64,000 nucleotides of DNA from Chitinispirillales bacterium (GTDB lineage Bacteria > Fibrobacterota > Chitinivibrionia > Chitinivibrionales > Chitinispirillaceae), in the NCBI GenBank assembly GCA_031254105.1, contig JAIRVB010000039.1, positions 1 to 64,000 of the forward strand. The letters are read 5' to 3'. The notes under the pieces are model-generated. The model ran no database searches. It had not been told where the DNA came from and saw only the letters and a list, made by a program, of their open reading frames with translations. Shown piece by piece: positions 52,497 to 61,569 of this stretch (within the stretch, counting starts at the first letter, position 1; the number at the start of each line of letters is the position of its first letter). A program made the position numbers and the translations under genes.

Positions 52497-53948
52497 ATGA
52501 GACCAGAACTGACCAAAATATCCGAAGCGCTTTGGGAGATTCCTGTTTCTTATAAGCAGGGGATGCGTGTCCCGGCGCGAATAGTTGCCACAGAAACGCT
52601 GCTTGCCGCAATGGATGATGGAGTATTTGAGCAGATAACAAACGTGGCGCAGCTTCCAGGAATAGTAGAAGCCGCTTACTGTATGCCTGACGGGCATCGG
52701 GGTTACGGATTTCCAATCGGCGGAGTGGCGGCTATGGATCCGAATGAGGGTGTGATATCGCCGGGCGGGATAGGGTTTGATATTAACTGCGGCATGCGGT
52801 TAGTCATGACTAATTTAACTGTTAATGATATAAAACCTCATCTTGAACGTCTTATCGACCGTTTGTTTGTTAAGATACCGGCAGGCGTTGGGGGTCATGG
52901 TAAAATTAAACTCAGCCGCTCAGAGTTTAGTAAGCTTGCGCAGCAGGGTGCGGCCTGGTGTATAAACCAGGGGTATGGCTGGGCTGAGGATCTGGAGCGT
53001 ACGGAGGAGAACGGATGCTTTAGCGGCGCGGACGCAAAAACCGTAAGTGACAAGGCCATGGAGCGTGGTATCTCTCAGCTTGGGACACTTGGGTCAGGCA
53101 ATCATTATCTTGAGATTCAGGCCGTTTATCCGCATAATGTTTTTAATAAGGAACTGGCGAGTGATTTTGGGATAACGCTCGATAATCAGATCGCTGTTAT
53201 GTTTCACTGCGGCAGCCGTGGTTTTGGTCACCAGATCGCTTCAGATTATGTGCAAAGTTTTTTACGTGTCATGGAACCCAAATATAAAATCTCAGTTTCC
53301 GACCGTCAGCTTGCCTGCGCTCCGTTCGAATCGCCTGAAGGTCAGGCTTACTTCAGCGCCATGAAATGCGGCGTTAATATGGCATTTGCAAACCGCCAAA
53401 TTATTTTGCATAATATAAGAGAAGTCTTTTCTCAGGTGTTCGGCCGGAGCGCTCATGATTTGGGGATGCGTCAGGTATATGATGTATCACACAACACCGC
53501 AAAGCTTGAAGATCATGAGGTAAGGGGAGTGAAGCGCAGGCTTCTTGTTCACCGTAAAGGAGCCACACGTTCTTTTGCTCCTGGTATGCCCGGAATACCG
53601 CAAGTTTACGCTCACGCGGGACAACCGGTAATTATAGGGGGCAGCATGGAAACCGGTTCGTATCTGCTTGCGGGGAGCGCTGGCGGTCAAAACAGTTTTT
53701 TTTCCACCGCGCACGGCAGCGGCCGCGTTATGGGACGAAAGCAGGCGGGTAAAGGGGTAAGCGGCAAAGAACTCCTTAAAGAGATGAGAGAGCGTGGTAT
53801 ATATGTGAAAACAGCGTCGCTTTCCGGGCTTTCCGAAGAGGGGGCAAACGCCTATAAAGACATTGATGAAGTAGTAAAAGCGGCTGACCTTGCGGGACTT
53901 AGCCGCCCGGTGGCAAGGTTTACCCCGCTTGGTAATGTGAAGGGGTGA
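52497..53948 (+). CDS. rtcB: RNA-splicing ligase RtcB
   Basis: A 483-residue tRNA/RNA ligase that joins 2',3'-cyclic phosphate or 3'-phosphate ends to 5'-OH with GTP and Mn2+. Diagnostic stretches: YCMPDGHRGYGFPIGGVAA, GGIGFDINCGMRLV (metal Cys), LGTLGSGNHYLEIQ (His), MFHCGSRGFGHQIASDYV (His), and TAHGSGRVMGR with the guanylated His. KGATRSFAPG is also typical. The length matches bacterial RtcB. No archease gene is nearby. The start ATG overlaps TGA in GCTTATGAGACC with a weak ribosome binding site (GGATAAAAG). Confidence 0.96.
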   Translation: MRPELTKISEALWEIPVSYKQGMRVPARIVATETLLAAMDDGVFEQITNVAQLPGIVEAAYCMPDGHRGYGFPIGGVAAMDPNEGVISPGGIGFDINCGMRLVMTNLTVNDIKPHLERLIDRLFVKIPAGVGGHGKIKLSRSEFSKLAQQGAAWCINQGYGWAEDLERTEENGCFSGADAKTVSDKAMERGISQLGTLGSGNHYLEIQAVYPHNVFNKELASDFGITLDNQIAVMFHCGSRGFGHQIASDYVQSFLRVMEPKYKISVSDRQLACAPFESPEGQAYFSAMKCGVNMAFANRQIILHNIREVFSQVFGRSAHDLGMRQVYDVSHNTAKLEDHEVRGVKRRLLVHRKGATRSFAPGMPGIPQVYAHAGQPVIIGGSMETGSYLLAGSAGGQNSFFSTAHGSGRVMGRKQAGKGVSGKELLKEMRERGIYVKTASLSGLSEEGANAYKDIDEVVKAADLAGLSRPVARFTPLGNVKG

Positions 53949-54011
53949 GAGCCAGAGTTTACCCAAGATAGTGTTTAAAACTTATGCTGTCCGGCAATAT
54001 CATAAACGATG

Positions 54012-54305
54012 TTAGATTTGCCCTGATGATAGAGTTAATCCCCTCTCATTGAGCCATTTATAGTCGATATAATCTCTATCAACTGTCAAAATGCTGTTCG
54101 GCGGCGAATCACTAATACCAAACTCACTGTTTCCGGCTGCGCGTATATCACTGCATTTACCATTACTCATAACTATAAAACTTGACAGGTAACCATCGTG
54201 ATCTAAAAGCATATTAAGTTTTAACCCGCCTTTGCGTTTCTTGTATTTTGCCTAAGGAAAACTATTCAAACACAATGGGATTAATGTCGAATCCAAGCTG
54301 AAAAC
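54012..54305 (-). pseudogene. IS4-family transposase remnant
   Basis: Read on the minus strand, one frame gives LDSTLIPLCLNSFP, a TAG where Trp is expected, AKYKKRKGGLKLNMLLDHDG then YLSSFIVMSNGKCSDIRAAG and SILTVDRDYIDYKWLNERG. This is the central DDE part of an IS4-type transposase (first Asp in DSTLI, second in VDRDYID). Both ends are missing and a stop interrupts it, so it is dead. No inverted repeats are left. It fills the space between rtcB and the diguanylate cyclase. Confidence 0.85.
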
Positions 54306-54318
54306 TGACTTGTTTAAA

Positions 54319-56568
54319 CTAACCACTAAATTCCTCCCCATAAAACTCCACTCTGTTGCGTCCGCCCTCTTTTGCGCGGTAGAGCGCCTGATCGGCGTGT
54401 TTTGTGGCTATATCGATCTCTTTGATCACAGGCGTGGCGTAGGCTATGCCAAGGCTTGCTGAGACCGGTATCTGCATATCCTCAAACTCTACCGGCGCGG
54501 CGCAGATCTCTTTACGTATGCGTTCGGCGGCGGCTAAAACATCTTTTTTATCAAGTTCGGGCATAAAGATTATAAACTCCTCGCCGCCGTAGCGCCCGAA
54601 AACATCATACGGTCTGATTACTTTTTTAACTCTTTGAGTAGTTTCCTTGAGTACCTTATCTCCTGCCAGATGTCCGTAAGTATCGTTGACTTTTTTAAAA
54701 TGGTCAAGGTCAAAAATAATTACAAAACTTTCGTTTTCAGTGCGCAGAGATCTCTCGATATGGGTGAGGCAGACTTCCAGAAAATGGCGGCGGTTAAAGA
54801 TGCCTGTAAGCGAGTCGGTGTTCGCGGCCTCTCTTAACTTAGCATCCATTTTAAGGGTTTTTATAAATAAAAGTATAGTTGCGCCGAAAAACGTCAGAAT
54901 GATGCTTAGTGAGATAGTCAATATCATAGCGCGCTGTTCGGTGAGCTTTTTCGAGTAGTCGAAAGATTTGCCCATCCATGCGGTTTCTATGGCGTTTGTG
55001 TTTACAAAAGCCTGCGCTTTATTTATGATGTCCCGTAAAATTTTCTCCTCTTTGTTAAATCCAAAATAGGAATCAAGAGTTTCGTCAAGCTTGAAGTTGA
55101 TCCTTAACCCGATTTTTTCGCGGTAGTTTGTTTGGGCTAAAAGAGTATATTCCGAACCCATAATAAGATCGACCTCACCTTTTTCAAGCGCGTCTATACA
55201 GTCGAACTGATACGGGAAAGTTACAAGATTATCACTGCCGAAAAACCGTTTAAAGGCGTCTATCCTGCCTGTTCCGGCCATTATGCCTACAGGCGTATTC
55301 GCTACCTGGTAGCTTGACACGTCAGGAAAATCCGATCTTGATACTATAGCGTAGTAGCAGCTTGCGTATGGAATATCGCTGAATAAAAACAGTTTCTCTC
55401 TTTCGCCGGTTCTTAGAAACTGTCCGCTCATCTGGAACTCATCTTTTTTAAATCTTTCAAGCAGCTCTTTCCACGTATATTTTCCGTGTATAGGTTTAAA
55501 CTCCAAATCTGTGAGTTTACTTATTTGCGCCAAAATGTCAACCGCGATACCCTGAAACCTTTTCTCTTTTGAGTTATAGAAGTTTGTGGGATAATTATCG
55601 TACTCATAAGCTATCGAAACAGGCGCGGCGTTTTTTAAGTACTCCTTTTCATGATCTTCAAATAAATTAAACAGTTTGTTTTTTGCGTATCTGAAATCTC
55701 CCTCGTAGTAAAGCGTATGAAGTTTTTTCATACCTCCGGCGGCTAAGTATTTGTCAAAAACCGAAACTATCGATTTTAAGTCGGGGTTTAGGGTCGTGAG
55801 GGAGACGGGGGAATTTACAAGAGTGAAAAAAAGCTTTGAACGGATATTGCGGTATTCATCAAAAGCGGGGTCCGCGGGCGCTTCGTCTACAAACGCGTCT
55901 ATCCCGCCGTTCTTTGAGCCTAAGTTTATCAAATCCACAGCCATTTTGTAGTTTGCTACAGTGTTTATACTTTTAAATGTCAGCTTTGGATAAACTCTTC
56001 TTATGTCATCTTCTGTAGTGGTTTTCTCTAAAAATCCAAGCGTGAGCCCGTTTAAGTCTTTTTCAGTTTTTAATATCAGTTCCGGATTTTTAAAAATTCT
56101 TAAAAGCCGCTCGGTAATGGGAAGCGACATGATATACCCTTTTTTTACGCGCTCTTCGGTTGGCGTAAGCTCTCCTGTAAAGTCTATCTCAATTAACTCT
56201 AAGCCGCCGGGAATATGCTTTCCCTTATCATCCTCATATCCCATTATCTCATCCCACTCCCGCAGGACCACTTTAAATTCCATTTCAAAAAGTTCTGTCA
56301 AAAATTCACATAAAAGCGGGGTAAACCCATTGTAAGAGCCGTCTCTCGACACAAACGCTTCAGTTGACGGCAGGGCTGCGTATGTAAATGTCCTGCCTGA
56401 TTTTTTCAGGTTTTCTATCGCCTCTATCTCTTGCGGCGAGATGTCCGGTATATCGCGATATGTTTTAATTTTATTAGTCTCAGCCGAAGATACGCGCAAA
56501 AAACCTGAGGAAGCGAAAAGTATTACAAACAGTAATGATAGAATAACGGCGGTGAATATGCGTTTCAT
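54319..56568 (-). CDS. Diguanylate cyclase with tandem periplasmic solute-binding domains
   Basis: A 749-residue sensor. A signal/anchor helix (IFTAVILSLLFVILFASSGF) leads to two solute-binding (SBP_bac_3-like) domains: about 50-300 (YAALPSTEAFVSRDGSYNGF) and 315-550 (VSIAYEYDNYPTNFYNSKEK, GIAVDILAQISKLTDLEFKP). A TM helix follows near 560-585 (ILTISLSIILTFFGATILLF). The GGDEF domain (590-745) has DSLTGIFNRRHF, FDLDHFKKVNDTYGH and the active loop GGEEF; an inhibitory site R-P-Y-D lies five residues before it. It should make cyclic di-GMP in response to an amino-acid-like or other small ligand. Monocistronic, next to a transposase remnant. Confidence 0.93.
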   Translation of the reverse strand: MKRIFTAVILSLLFVILFASSGFLRVSSAETNKIKTYRDIPDISPQEIEAIENLKKSGRTFTYAALPSTEAFVSRDGSYNGFTPLLCEFLTELFEMEFKVVLREWDEIMGYEDDKGKHIPGGLELIEIDFTGELTPTEERVKKGYIMSLPITERLLRIFKNPELILKTEKDLNGLTLGFLEKTTTEDDIRRVYPKLTFKSINTVANYKMAVDLINLGSKNGGIDAFVDEAPADPAFDEYRNIRSKLFFTLVNSPVSLTTLNPDLKSIVSVFDKYLAAGGMKKLHTLYYEGDFRYAKNKLFNLFEDHEKEYLKNAAPVSIAYEYDNYPTNFYNSKEKRFQGIAVDILAQISKLTDLEFKPIHGKYTWKELLERFKKDEFQMSGQFLRTGEREKLFLFSDIPYASCYYAIVSRSDFPDVSSYQVANTPVGIMAGTGRIDAFKRFFGSDNLVTFPYQFDCIDALEKGEVDLIMGSEYTLLAQTNYREKIGLRINFKLDETLDSYFGFNKEEKILRDIINKAQAFVNTNAIETAWMGKSFDYSKKLTEQRAMILTISLSIILTFFGATILLFIKTLKMDAKLREAANTDSLTGIFNRRHFLEVCLTHIERSLRTENESFVIIFDLDHFKKVNDTYGHLAGDKVLKETTQRVKKVIRPYDVFGRYGGEEFIIFMPELDKKDVLAAAERIRKEICAAPVEFEDMQIPVSASLGIAYATPVIKEIDIATKHADQALYRAKEGGRNRVEFYGEEFSG

Positions 56569-56761
56569 TCCTTGTTGATCCGATTTTTGCTGATAAGGTT
56601 AGAATAAAGCTTTATATCTGATAATTCTGATAATATAGTATATCGCCCGGAGCTACGGCTCAATATTTTCAAACGACAGTGTTTTCTGTTTTTACCCTTT
56701 TCGGGACAACCGGCTGTATCTTGGGGCAGTTTCGCGTTAAACATGGCTGTCGATGTCGATG

Positions 56762-57030
56762 TTAATCGTATCTATCCAGAGCCTGCTGAACCAAAGGCCT
56801 ATTTTTGATAATTCTCTTATCCTGTTGCAGATAGCCCCCGATTAAAAATAGCCAAAGAACCTTTCTCAGGTTCAGCACCAGTATTGACATTGCCACGCGA
56901 TGAATGAGGTTTCTTTTAGTCGAGTTGTAATCAACCCCAACCCACATTTTTGTTTTGCTAAACTAAAGCGCCGTTCAGCTTCTATACGTTGGCAGGCATC
57001 TTGATAGGCCAGTTTCTTATCAGTAATGCC
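56762..57030 (-). pseudogene. ISNCY/IS1182-type transposase C-terminal remnant
   Basis: The minus strand encodes KKLAYQDACQRIEAERRFSL and KQKCGLGLITTRLKETS in one frame, then, after a one-base shift, HRVAMSILVLNLRKV and a tail. This is the C-terminal end of a common DDE transposase. The frameshift and lack of the rest show it is dead. Its right edge truncates a short frame coupled to the nucleotidyltransferase, and the 57-bp end segment at 56778-56834 recurs at 48169-48225. Confidence 0.8.
56778..56834 (+). repeat. Insertion-sequence end (copy 2)
   Basis: Matches 48169-48225 with one mismatch; see that entry. Here it lies within the transposase remnant's C-terminal side. Confidence 0.75.
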
Positions 57031-57125
57031 GCTTTATCTTCTTTATCAAGTAATTTTATCATACTGTCAATCCGATCTAAACAAAGGGCTTCTTGGATAG
57101 ATTGATAAATTAAAGCAAGCCTCAT
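56982..57125 (-). pseudogene. 5' fragment of a gene coupled to the nucleotidyltransferase
   Basis: A start ATG overlaps the TGA of the nucleotidyltransferase (ATGA junction), and the frame reads [20 protein letters not shown] then SMIKLLDKEDKAALL before it enters transposase remnant sequence. Such coupling fits a two-gene toxin-antitoxin module whose partner was cut by the insertion. The family of the fragment is not recognised. Confidence 0.4.
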
Positions 57126-57439
57126 ATTTTGGAATAAAGAACTTTACCTGTTTTTTGAACTTTATGCGCGAACCCCCAAGGATCATCGTCTAATTCCATC
57201 AAATGCGGTTCTATCACAGCATTAACTTTGCGACACAAAGAGGTAAGGCGGGCAGCCCCGTCCCACCAAGTACCAGGGCCGGGGTATTTGTCGTAAATAA
57301 CAGCAATATCTATATCGCTCCACTCATGAGGAGTTCCATCATTATATGAACCAAAAAGTACTATCTGTTTAGGATTAAATTCTTGGACTACTACCTCAAC
57401 ATATTTTTTAGCTATTCTGAAAGCTTCTTTTTTATCCAT
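57122..57439 (-). CDS. MNT-type minimal nucleotidyltransferase
   Basis: A 105-residue protein starting MDKKEAFRIAKKYVEVVVQE; this ATG at 57439 is chosen because GGAGGAG lies nine bases upstream, although the frame is open to 57478. The catalytic pattern is KQIVLFGSYNDGTPHEWSDI then DIAVI (G-S-x(10)-D-x-D), the minimal nucleotidyltransferase fold. The rest (AARLTSLCRKVNAVIEPHLM, WGFAHKVQKTGKVLY) is typical of MNT antitoxins, which AMPylate HEPN toxins in known pairs. Its downstream partner appears broken by an IS remnant (see 56982-57125), so the pair is likely inactive. Confidence 0.82.
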   Translation of the reverse strand: MDKKEAFRIAKKYVEVVVQEFNPKQIVLFGSYNDGTPHEWSDIDIAVIYDKYPGPGTWWDGAARLTSLCRKVNAVIEPHLMELDDDPWGFAHKVQKTGKVLYSKI

Positions 57440-57597
57440 GACAAAAACTCCTCCGTCCGTGAAACTAATTGCCCGCAATATTCAGGCGTTAATTGAGACA
57501 GTATCATAGTTTTGTAATCAGAATACCTTGCCTCAACAAAAAGCAACTATGCAAAAGAAAGTTGGGTAACGGATACACTTGTTACCTGCAGGCATTT

Positions 57598-57810
57598 TTA
57601 TCTTTCACTTTGAATTTCATCTTTCTGATTTTCGACTCTTTTTCGTATATAATCTGTTTGTTTCTGATACGAAAATAGAAATAAAGCAAAAATAGAAATA
57701 ATTAACAAAATATAAGTTACAGTGTCATAGAAACAAAATCTGATAGAAATATAGTCATATAATTTCAACACCAACAATAAGAAACCCATTGAACAAATAC
57801 GTAAATACAT
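57598..57810 (-). CDS. Small putative membrane protein
   Basis: A 70-residue frame with two hydrophobic segments (MGFLLLVLKLYDYISIRFCF and VTYILLIISIFALFLFSYQ) and a charged tail (KQTDYIRKRVENQKDEIQSE). No good ribosome binding site and no homologue I recognise. It may be real or a chance frame in AT-rich DNA. Confidence 0.3.
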   Translation of the reverse strand: MYLRICSMGFLLLVLKLYDYISIRFCFYDTVTYILLIISIFALFLFSYQKQTDYIRKRVENQKDEIQSER

Positions 57811-57849
57811 GGATTAATAATATAATCGTTCTTTAAATGACAAAAGAGT

Positions 57850-58578
57850 TCACAAATTTATCTGATACCCCGCCATAATCTGAAATGAATAATTACGAAA
57901 ATCTTCGTTGATATTAAACACTTCTATAAACCCCCATTGAAAGCGCAGATCGACAACTATCTCTCCCGGGCCGGGGACGGAGGCTATATCCACATTAAAA
58001 CCTGCGATAAGTCCCAGATCAAGTGGATTTACACGGCTGCCGATATTTTTCCCCCAGTTTTGCATGGAGTGGCGGTGTATTTCAGGTATGGAGGCTATAT
58101 TTTTAGCGCGGCTCTGCAGTTTTAATGAGAGAGCGGGGCCTGCGTAAACACTTGAAGAGAGCGGAACGCTTTCGAATGGAATTATTAGTTTTGCGGCTAC
58201 AGGCAGAGTCAGATAATCGGTATATACGCTTACGCTTGTTTTGCCGTTTACATCGTGCAGCTTCCAGTTTTGCCCCTGTCTGATATAAAGAAGCTCGGGC
58301 TGAATTGACAAAAAATTGGGGATAACATCAAAGCGAAGAAACACTCCGCCATTAACAAAAAGCAAACTGCCGTTATTAATTTTGTCAATGCCAAAAACCT
58401 CAACTCTATCTCTGTCTCCCAAAGCGTCTATGCCGTCTCCCCATAAGTATGAAAACGATAATCCACCCTTGACTCCAAAGACGTTGGGGGAGAGGGCGGT
58501 GGTTTCTGTAAATATTGTAAATTGCAAGAATGCGAATAATAACCATAGTTTTTTGTTGATTTTAATTATATAATTCAT
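57850..58578 (-). CDS. Outer membrane beta-barrel protein (porin-like)
   Basis: A 242-residue exported protein with signal segment KKLWLLFAFLQFTIFTETTA, then alternating beta strands typical of the PorT/OMP_b-brl_2 family: NVFGVKGGLSFSYLWG, FLSIQPELLYIRQG, LTLPVAAKLIIPFES, VYAGPALSLKLQS, DLGLIAGFNVDI, GEIVVDLRFQWGFIEV and the closing SFQIMAGYQINL. The Gly-leu-K-G-G-L opening and C-terminal Leu after alternating residues fit an eight-stranded barrel. It may be an assembly factor or small porin. No partner gene is adjacent. Confidence 0.82.
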   Translation of the reverse strand: MNYIIKINKKLWLLFAFLQFTIFTETTALSPNVFGVKGGLSFSYLWGDGIDALGDRDRVEVFGIDKINNGSLLFVNGGVFLRFDVIPNFLSIQPELLYIRQGQNWKLHDVNGKTSVSVYTDYLTLPVAAKLIIPFESVPLSSSVYAGPALSLKLQSRAKNIASIPEIHRHSMQNWGKNIGSRVNPLDLGLIAGFNVDIASVPGPGEIVVDLRFQWGFIEVFNINEDFRNYSFQIMAGYQINL

Positions 58579-58734
58579 TTTTGACCGCTTTCCTGTGCTT
58601 GACGCGGAAACTATTCCGATTCGTTCCCTACGGGCATTTTTTCTTCAGCGCATTTACCTGATGTAAGACAGATCTCAGCGTATCGTATTTTTATCAATCA
58701 ACCTGTCTATAAACCGGCGATTAATTGACCTTAT

Positions 58735-60141
58735 CTAAATTAACGCTCTCTGCCGTTTGAGTTCCGCGCGTACATCTTTAAAGCTTACATCTCTGCTTTT
58801 TACATTTTTCATAGCCGCCAGAGCTGCGCATACCCCGGCTCCTTGACCAACCGCCATTGACACAGGCATTACCCTGTAGGAGGAGTGCGCTTCGTGTGTT
58901 CCGGATATGCAGCGTCCGGCTACAAGCACATTGTCAAGTCCCACAGGAAGACAGCATCGCAGCGGAATACAATAGGCATGCCCGGCCTTTACACGTTTTA
59001 TAACCGTACCCCGTCCCGTTGGATTATGAATGTCAATGGGATATGTGCTTTTGGCGATTGCGTCTTCAAAGACGCGGGCCGCGATAACATCTTCGGATGT
59101 GATGGTATAATCGCCTTTTATCCGTCTTGTCTCTCTCACTCCTACTTGCATTCCGCTCTGAATAACATAAGTTTTTTCAAACCCTGGGACATAACGTTTG
59201 AAAAACTCCTCAATATGCTTCATTTGACGACGGCTTTCCCACTCTGCAAATGTCAGATCCCAGATATCGGTGCCAAGAACCCGGATCACACGGGTACTGT
59301 TTACGCTTATCTCCCTGTCATGAGGTGTTCCAAAAATAAGCACATCTTCGCGGGGAAGGTCAAGCTTGCCCTCACCATGCGCTTTTTGTACAAGATCCCA
59401 AAGCCCATGCACTCCGCGCCACTGGTCAGGATGTTTCTTTATGTAGTTTTCAAAAGCTGTCTTTTGGAACTCCCCCAAACGAAAGTAAAGGGTCATTGGC
59501 TGGACAAGTCCATCGTCGGATCTGCCAACATCGTAGAGAGCGCCAGCTTTTGCCGCTACATCGCCATCTCCGCTGCAATCTATAATTATTTTTGCCTTGA
59601 TGATAAGCGGTCCTGATTTACTTTCAAACACAACGCCGGGATACTTGCAGTCACAGATCACATCACTTGCGAAAACGTGGTAGAGTACATTCACCCCGGC
59701 TGCGTCAAGCATCTCCATAGCTGTAAGTTTAAAAATTTCGTGGTCAAAAGGAACTACATAGCCGGTTGTGTATGAGGGCGGTATAGCGCCTCCCGCTTTT
59801 ACAAGCCGCTGCACAAAATCCCATACCGCACCGCCGATTGCGATATCGCCGGTACCGTGATCAGTAGGAAACATGGTAACCGCGCCGTTAACCTGATCGT
59901 GGGAGTGCTGAGTGAAAAATGACATGATAGGTGTAACAAGAGCGGCTGTAGCGTTGCCGCCTAAAAATCCGTAGCGCTCGGCAAGTATAACGCTTGCTCC
60001 TGCCTGCGCCGCTCCCATAGCCGCTCCCATACCGGCGGGACCGCCTCCGACGACAAGCACATCGCAGGTATCGGCCAAAATAGCCTGACGTGCCGGTAAA
60101 GTCACATGTTCATAATTTTCGGGGCGGGGAAGCGGCGGCAT
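58735..60141 (-). CDS. FAD-dependent oxidoreductase (FAD_oxidored family)
   Basis: A 468-residue flavoprotein. The FAD dinucleotide motif is VLVVGGGPAGMGAAMGAAQA (about 29-48), with ERYGFLGGNATAALVTPIMS following, which identifies the PF12831 FAD_oxidored group. IIDCSGDGDVAAKAGA is its second signature, and NVLVAGRCISGTHEAHSSYR with VGQGAGVCAALA near the end closes the flavin pocket. The substrate is unknown; in such neighbourhoods they may oxidise sugars or polyols. Its start follows the csaB stop by two bases, so it is translated in the same operon. Confidence 0.9.
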   Translation of the reverse strand: MPPLPRPENYEHVTLPARQAILADTCDVLVVGGGPAGMGAAMGAAQAGASVILAERYGFLGGNATAALVTPIMSFFTQHSHDQVNGAVTMFPTDHGTGDIAIGGAVWDFVQRLVKAGGAIPPSYTTGYVVPFDHEIFKLTAMEMLDAAGVNVLYHVFASDVICDCKYPGVVFESKSGPLIIKAKIIIDCSGDGDVAAKAGALYDVGRSDDGLVQPMTLYFRLGEFQKTAFENYIKKHPDQWRGVHGLWDLVQKAHGEGKLDLPREDVLIFGTPHDREISVNSTRVIRVLGTDIWDLTFAEWESRRQMKHIEEFFKRYVPGFEKTYVIQSGMQVGVRETRRIKGDYTITSEDVIAARVFEDAIAKSTYPIDIHNPTGRGTVIKRVKAGHAYCIPLRCCLPVGLDNVLVAGRCISGTHEAHSSYRVMPVSMAVGQGAGVCAALAAMKNVKSRDVSFKDVRAELKRQRALI

Positions 60142-60143
60142 TT

Positions 60144-61292
60144 TTAGTTAAATTGTTTTTTTTGTTGGATGGTTTTTACCAGTTCGGCCAGAGCGGCGCC
60201 ATTTTGCTTTGAGCGCTCCTTTAGCTGAGGCATATATTTTTTTATCTTTCGCACCACGAAACTTCTGTTATCCCACGCGCGGTCAATATGCGCGATGAGC
60301 CTTCCGGCGTTTACTAAATTAAGGGGCGGCATATCAAGACGCAGCTCCTCAAGGAATCCGTTGACTTTGGGAGAGTAGGAGAGCCCCACAAAGGGTACAT
60401 GGCTAAGCGCTGAGAATATAAGAAAGTGAAGCCGCATCCCTACCGCAAACTTAAGATGGCTTATCACGCTGAGAAGCTCCCCTGAGGTGTAGTTGCCCCG
60501 CAGAACAGAGGCATTTTGCGGATGGTGCATAAGGGAGATGACAGCGTGGGAGTGCTGCAGATCAAGTACGTTGCGTTCCATGGGGATAAACAGCACATCC
60601 GCTTTAAAACGGTCGATTATGTAATCCGCGGTGTTGGCTAAAATCTGGTGATAAATATCTTCCTTTATGTCGGGGGCTGCAACTCCCGGCTCCCGTACCG
60701 AAATTCCCACAAGCGGCCGCTCTAAATTTATCCCTTCACGTATAAAGACGTCTTTACTTATGGCAGAACTCTCAAGCAGAAGCGCCGGGTCGGCGTTTGT
60801 ATGGATTTTTTGTCTTACACCCGCATCCTCAAGCACACGGCGGCTATGATGGTCGCGTACGGTAATAATGTCCACTTCGTTGAGACAATCCTTAACAAGT
60901 CCCTGCATTACCGGGTCGTGAAGCGGTCCCGCGCTTATAGCATAAACCATCACAGGTTTTTTTTGTTCAATGGCGATAAACGGTTCTCTTAAATACGTCT
61001 TTACATCAGCGTCGTACAGAATACCCCCGCCGCCAAGTACCAGAAGATCCAACTTGGAGATCTCAGAGGCTGCCTGCTCCCTGTTAAGTTTTCTTATACC
61101 TACAACTCGCTCTATGCGGTGACGTTTCGCGGTATCCTTCGGATCGCGGGAAAAAACCGTGATCTCGGCATTAAACGCGCTTCGGATCTCAGAGATGATA
61201 CCTTGTAAAATCGCTTCATCCCCCAGGTTAAATCCGCCATAGGAACCGCTGATCCCTATTTTCACCATGTTTTTCTTTAAACTACTGGCCAA
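60144..61292 (-). CDS. csaB: CsaB-like polysaccharide pyruvyl transferase
   Basis: A 382-residue enzyme of the pyruvyltransferase family that adds pyruvate ketals to cell-wall polysaccharide. The opening GISGSYGGFNLGDEAILQGI, then VLGGGGILYD, PVMVYAISAGPL, TVRDHHSRRVLEDAGV, TNADPALLL, FIPMERNVLDLQH and VGMRLHFLIFSAL are family signatures. In Gram-positives CsaB anchors S-layer proteins via pyruvylated glycan; in FCB-type Gram-negatives it likely modifies a surface or capsular sugar. The start ATG can be 61292 (MASSLKKNM) or 61268 (MVKIGIS). It is the first gene of a two-gene operon with the FAD oxidoreductase. Confidence 0.9.
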   Translation of the reverse strand: MASSLKKNMVKIGISGSYGGFNLGDEAILQGIISEIRSAFNAEITVFSRDPKDTAKRHRIERVVGIRKLNREQAASEISKLDLLVLGGGGILYDADVKTYLREPFIAIEQKKPVMVYAISAGPLHDPVMQGLVKDCLNEVDIITVRDHHSRRVLEDAGVRQKIHTNADPALLLESSAISKDVFIREGINLERPLVGISVREPGVAAPDIKEDIYHQILANTADYIIDRFKADVLFIPMERNVLDLQHSHAVISLMHHPQNASVLRGNYTSGELLSVISHLKFAVGMRLHFLIFSALSHVPFVGLSYSPKVNGFLEELRLDMPPLNLVNAGRLIAHIDRAWDNRSFVVRKIKKYMPQLKERSKQNGAALAELVKTIQQKKQFN

Positions 61293-61569
61293 TTTTTTCC
61301 CCCATTAAGCAAGTGTACAGCGTACAGATATCGCAAAACCGTGCCATATCCTTAAATAGGCATTATGGTAAAGGTGAGAGGCAATAAATATACCAGTGAG
61401 GGCAAGTTAAAAGTTTTCAGTTACTGATTGTCAGTTTCCGGTTATTAAAAAACTACAAGAAAATTATATTGTCCCGGCAAACAGGTAACTGGAAACTTGT
61501 TTGGTATTCCATTTGCAATTTTATCCATCTGTAATCTGTAATTTGTAATCTGTAATCCGGGGTTAACTT
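61293..61569. promoter_or_regulatory. Divergent intergenic region with a heptamer tandem repeat
   Basis: The gap separates csaB (minus) from the ferredoxin (plus). It holds four tandem copies of ATCTGTA (61527-61554, third copy ATTTGTA) directly before the ferredoxin start, and a loosely inverted pair CAGTTTCCGGTTATT/AGGTAACTGGAAAC (61430-61490). No promoter pair is clear. Confidence 0.5.

Noticed and set aside
58885-59616. A 243-residue plus-strand frame opposite the FAD oxidoreductase.
   Set aside because: The minus-strand protein has full FAD_oxidored signatures; the plus frame has none and no ribosome binding site.
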